Assembly (NCBI GenBank): GCA_902765885.1
Contig: CACXBN010000269.1
Coordinates: 1-8,207 of the forward strand
Length of the DNA stretch: 8,207 bases
Reading direction: 5' to 3'
From: an uncultured Ruminococcus sp.
GTDB taxonomy: Bacteria > Bacillota > Clostridia > Oscillospirales > CAG-272
The notes under the pieces are model-generated. The model was given only the letters and a program-made list of their open reading frames with translations. It ran no database searches and was not told where the DNA came from. The translations under genes were made by a program, and so were the position numbers. Positions within the stretch are counted from its first letter, which is position 1. The number at the start of each line of letters is the position of its first letter. This document shows positions 5,967 through 8,207 of this stretch, piece after piece.

Positions 5967-6620
5967 ATGATATTCAAAGATGATGAGATCATAGTTTTTG
6001 CAGGCGATTCGACTACGGATGACGGTCGTATGAGACCTTTTGCCGAGGGCAACAACACCCTGGGTATGGGATACGTAAGACTTGTTGACAGCATGCTTAC
6101 GGTGCTCTATCCCGAAAACAGTTTCCGCATTTTCAATGCCGGCACATCCGGTGACACAAGCCGGGATCTTTTAAAAAGATGGGATGATGAAGTTCTTTTC
6201 CTCGAGCCGGACTGGATCTCCATAATGATAGGAATTAATGATATATGGCGCCAGATGGATCGCCCGCAGATAAAATACAGGCATGTCTATCCTGATGAAT
6301 ACAGGAGCAATCTGGAACAGATGGTCACAAAATCCCTTCCGAAGGTCAAGGGGATCATAATCATGCCTCCGTTTTTCATGGAGCCGTGCCACGATGACTG
6401 GATGAGAGCGCTGACGGATAAATATCACGATATAGCAAAAGAAACGGCTGAAAAGTACGGCTGTATTTTCGCCGATGTTCAGAAATATTTTGATGAATAT
6501 CTTAAGCACAGACATTCGTCCAGCATATCATGGGACCGTGTGCACCCGGGAATAATAGGTTCGTTCATTATTTCAAGGGCTTTTCTCAGCGCCATAGGAA
6601 CTGACCGGCAGCTGTACTGA
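5967..6620 (+). CDS. SGNH/GDSL-family hydrolase (probable carbohydrate or lipid esterase)
   Basis: The 217-residue product has all SGNH blocks. Block I is FAGDSTTDDG with nucleophile S15, block II is NAGTSGDTSRD with G59 or G62 as oxyanion donor, block III is IGINDIW with N91, and block V is SWDRVHPG with D190 and H193 completing the triad. No signal peptide or membrane segment is visible, so the enzyme should be cytoplasmic. It resembles the small esterases that remove acetyl groups from plant-glycan oligosaccharides, and its neighbours (AraC regulator, GH3 remnant) fit that job. However, family sequence does not separate acetylesterases from lysophospholipase- or thioesterase-like members. 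It is probably co-transcribed with the upstream regulator, and a strong terminator follows. Confidence 0.9.
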   Translation: MIFKDDEIIVFAGDSTTDDGRMRPFAEGNNTLGMGYVRLVDSMLTVLYPENSFRIFNAGTSGDTSRDLLKRWDDEVLFLEPDWISIMIGINDIWRQMDRPQIKYRHVYPDEYRSNLEQMVTKSLPKVKGIIIMPPFFMEPCHDDWMRALTDKYHDIAKETAEKYGCIFADVQKYFDEYLKHRHSSSISWDRVHPGIIGSFIISRAFLSAIGTDRQLY

Positions 6621-6647
6621 TTTTTCAGATTTACTTAATTAAAGTGA

Positions 6648-6682
6648 GAGCACCGAAATCAAACGATTCGGTGCTCTTTTTT
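6648..6682 (+). terminator. Strong terminator between convergent genes
   Basis: A perfect 10-bp stem GAGCACCGAA (6648-6657) pairs with TTCGGTGCTC (6667-6676). It extends by two pairs if one A is bulged, leaving the loop AAAC, and is followed by six T (6677-6682). It ends the AraC-SGNH unit. The exonuclease gene on the - strand stops at 6685, so the same hairpin may also stop its transcript, although the - strand tail (TCACTTT) is weaker. Confidence 0.9.
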
Positions 6683-6684
6683 AT

Positions 6685-7245
6685 TTATTGTATCATTGCA
6701 ATGCGGTAGACACTGCTCGGATGCCCGAGCATGTTCATGATGTTAAGTTCGTCGACTGAATCCCTCTGGGCATTGTGAGTTTCACTGTATGTTTTTTCTC
6801 CGCTCAGCATCCTGTATATATCTTCGACTCCGTAGCCGTTCTTCATCCTTCCGGTTTTAAAGCATTCATATGCATCCGTAATCATCGGATTGAACTGCCT
6901 GTATGCCGCTATTCTGAGAATATCGTACCAATCGTAGTCTCCAAGTTCCGGAAGGAGTCTGTGATCGAATCTGGCGTTGTATGCATATATTCCGCTGACT
7001 TTTTCCGCCGACAGAAAGCGCCTTATATCGTACATGGCATCATCGCGCTCTGCTATAATGCCGTCGCACTCCCCTGTGAGAATGAGGGATGACGAAAACA
7101 TTCCGCCTGCGGTATACGCAGGAGATATGATCCTGTATATCGTATCATGCGGCGTGAAGCGGTTTTCCTCTTCCTCAGCCGTGACTATACCGACTGACAT
7201 CAGTTCGTCATACCAGTTTGTTTCCGTGTCAAGTACTGCTATCAT
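6685..7245 (-). CDS. DEDDh 3'-5' exonuclease-like protein (RNase T/DnaQ superfamily)
   Basis: The 186-residue product keeps every catalytic motif of the DEDDh group. Exo I is VLDTETN with D6 and E8, Exo II is YNARFDHRLL with N90 and D94, and Exo III is HNAQRDSVDEL with H157 and D162. Such enzymes use two metal ions to remove nucleotides from 3' ends of DNA or RNA. Whether this one trims DNA, tRNA or something else cannot be told. It is a stand-alone domain without a polymerase, UvrC-like or BRCT part. Its ATG (7245-7243) overlaps the stop of the upstream gene as ATGA and no good Shine-Dalgarno sequence is present, so translation probably depends on coupling. An exonuclease tied to a glycan-enzyme-like gene is an odd pairing; the gene may simply be the last in an operon. 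Distant homology makes the exact family uncertain. Confidence 0.85.
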   Translation of the reverse strand: MIAVLDTETNWYDELMSVGIVTAEEEENRFTPHDTIYRIISPAYTAGGMFSSSLILTGECDGIIAERDDAMYDIRRFLSAEKVSGIYAYNARFDHRLLPELGDYDWYDILRIAAYRQFNPMITDAYECFKTGRMKNGYGVEDIYRMLSGEKTYSETHNAQRDSVDELNIMNMLGHPSSVYRIAMIQ

Positions 7246-8207
7246 TTCGGGTCCACTTCATCTATTGTCAGATGCATTCTCAAACCTTCCGGCGGGCGTC
7301 CGCTGTCATCAAGAAATACAAGTCTGAACCGCAGTTCATCTTTGAGGGAAGCAGCTTCCACGACTATCCTGTTGTCTCCCTTTTCAAGATGGACTTTCTC
7401 TCCTGCGGGCGTACCGTTCACATAGAGTGTTGCGGGATAATTGCAGTCCAGCCTGATGTTCACGTCCTTCGCTTCACTCATATAGGCAAAGTTAGTTAAG
7501 AAGTATTTCTTTTCAGAGCTGTCCGGCACGTAAATAAAGCCGTCTTTCCTGCTCTTTTCAAGCTTCTTCATCCAACCGTACAGGCCTTCACCCAGATTGT
7601 TCAGCGAGAACCGGGGATCCGTATAATACACCTTTGCCTCGTCATATGACTGCCATGGCGTTATCGGAAGAGTCATGAAGTTGTCAACTGCATATTCGGC
7701 ATAGCCGCGCTCGTAGTCAAACAGGACAGTACCGATCTCACCGCCCATGTTCTTGATGATCTCAGAGTATACGCGTATGTCTTTTTCGTCGTCCAATTCG
7801 AATTTCAGCTGCGAAAGGATAAAGCTTCCCTTTCCGACATCAGTCTGAGCGAGGAACATGTCCTTTTCCTTCACATGCTCCCTGTTCATGCTGACCGCGG
7901 GGATTATGCACATTTCGTTGTTGTTTCCGTGCCAGTAATAATCTTCCCACGGAGTTCCGGGAACATCTTTAAGCACAGGGGTAAGCTCTTTTGATTTTAT
8001 GCACCTGAATGCTATCCTCTTGTTCTTCACAAGTCTTGGGGACATTGCAACCTTGTCGTATCTGTACAGATCGAACGGCGATATTCCCTTCGTGAGATAA
8101 TGGTCATCGGCAGGTTTCAGGTGTGATATCTCGCATTCCTGGACTGATATTTTTTTGCCCGTCAGCGCGCTCGCAAGTTCTGCGCCGCTCTCGTCAAACG
8201 GTAAAAC
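7242..8207 (-). CDS. Large carbohydrate-active-type protein, C-terminal part (5' end outside window)
   Basis: The frame is open from 8207 to the TGA at 7242, giving 321 residues; the ATG at 8045 is internal and the true start lies beyond the window. Residues 1-155 resemble the ThuA or class-I-glutamine-amidotransferase-like domain found near the C-terminus of some glycoside hydrolases, with a DDHYLTKG segment near 34 and VGKGSFILSQLKF near 124-136. Residues about 230-300 look like a beta-sandwich sugar-binding segment: YFLTNFAYMS, then ATLYVNGTPAGEKVHLEKGDN and FRLVFLDDSGRP. The catalytic part, if any, is not visible, so GH2-like, beta-galactosidase-like or another class cannot be chosen. No signal peptide can be assessed. 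The stop overlaps the exonuclease start. Codon use (AGA, ATA frequent) is like the resident genes. Confidence 0.7.
   Translation of the reverse strand, partial: VLPFDESGAELASALTGKKISVQECEISHLKPADDHYLTKGISPFDLYRYDKVAMSPRLVKNKRIAFRCIKSKELTPVLKDVPGTPWEDYYWHGNNNEMCIIPAVSMNREHVKEKDMFLAQTDVGKGSFILSQLKFELDDEKDIRVYSEIIKNMGGEIGTVLFDYERGYAEYAVDNFMTLPITPWQSYDEAKVYYTDPRFSLNNLGEGLYGWMKKLEKSRKDGFIYVPDSSEKKYFLTNFAYMSEAKDVNIRLDCNYPATLYVNGTPAGEKVHLEKGDNRIVVEAASLKDELRFRLVFLDDSGRPPEGLRMHLTIDEVDPK

Noticed and set aside
6775..7327. Overlapping + strand frames opposite the exonuclease gene
   Set aside because: The - strand frame has all four DEDDh motif residues and a coupled start. The + frames have none.
1..8207. 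Search for CRISPR repeats, tRNAs, rRNA, insertion sequences and toxin-antitoxin pairs
   Set aside because: No regularly spaced repeats, cloverleaf-like segments, transposase motifs or paired small genes were seen by eye.

Overview
The window looks like chromosomal DNA from an anaerobic, probably gut- or rumen-type, Clostridia-like Firmicute. The signs are strong AGGAGG-type ribosome binding sites, AGA- and ATA-rich codon use in the resident genes, a PUA-less ProB, and an AraC regulator beside carbohydrate-active genes. The taxon is inferred from gene style only; nothing here fixes genus or family.

Layout. (1) 97-2946, + strand: a compact proline-biosynthesis operon, proB-proA-proC. proB and proA overlap by ATGA, proC follows proA after 10 bases, and a hairpin terminator closes the operon at about 2960-2994. 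Together the three enzymes convert glutamate to proline. (2) 2995-4271, + strand: a single gene for an XRE-type helix-turn-helix regulator with a TPR-like helical C-terminus, followed by a 15-bp hairpin. Its codon use differs clearly from its neighbours (CGN rather than AGA arginine, ATC rather than ATA isoleucine), so it looks acquired. (3) about 4279-4628, - strand: the decayed 5' end of a family 3 glycoside hydrolase gene. It carries two single-base losses in A runs and a nonsense codon, and it is cut off abruptly next to the regulator's hairpin. (4) 4739-6620, + strand: an AraC-family regulator with its own promoter, then an SGNH/GDSL esterase-like hydrolase with its own strong ribosome binding site, closed by a strong terminator. 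(5) 6685-8207, - strand: a truncated-by-window carbohydrate-active-type protein and, overlapping it by ATGA, a small DEDDh 3'-5' exonuclease-like protein. The two convergent units meet at the hairpin at 6648-6676.

Reading as a whole: a housekeeping amino-acid operon borders an accessory stretch that once looked more like a carbohydrate-utilisation locus (GH3, AraC regulator, esterase, large glycan enzyme). Part of it has been lost, apparently at the point where the HTH-TPR regulator cassette sits. I did not find a CRISPR array, tRNA, rRNA, insertion sequence or a clearly new defence system. The most unusual items are the GH3 remnant and its junction with the foreign-looking regulator, and the translational coupling of a DEDDh exonuclease to a glycan-enzyme-like gene.
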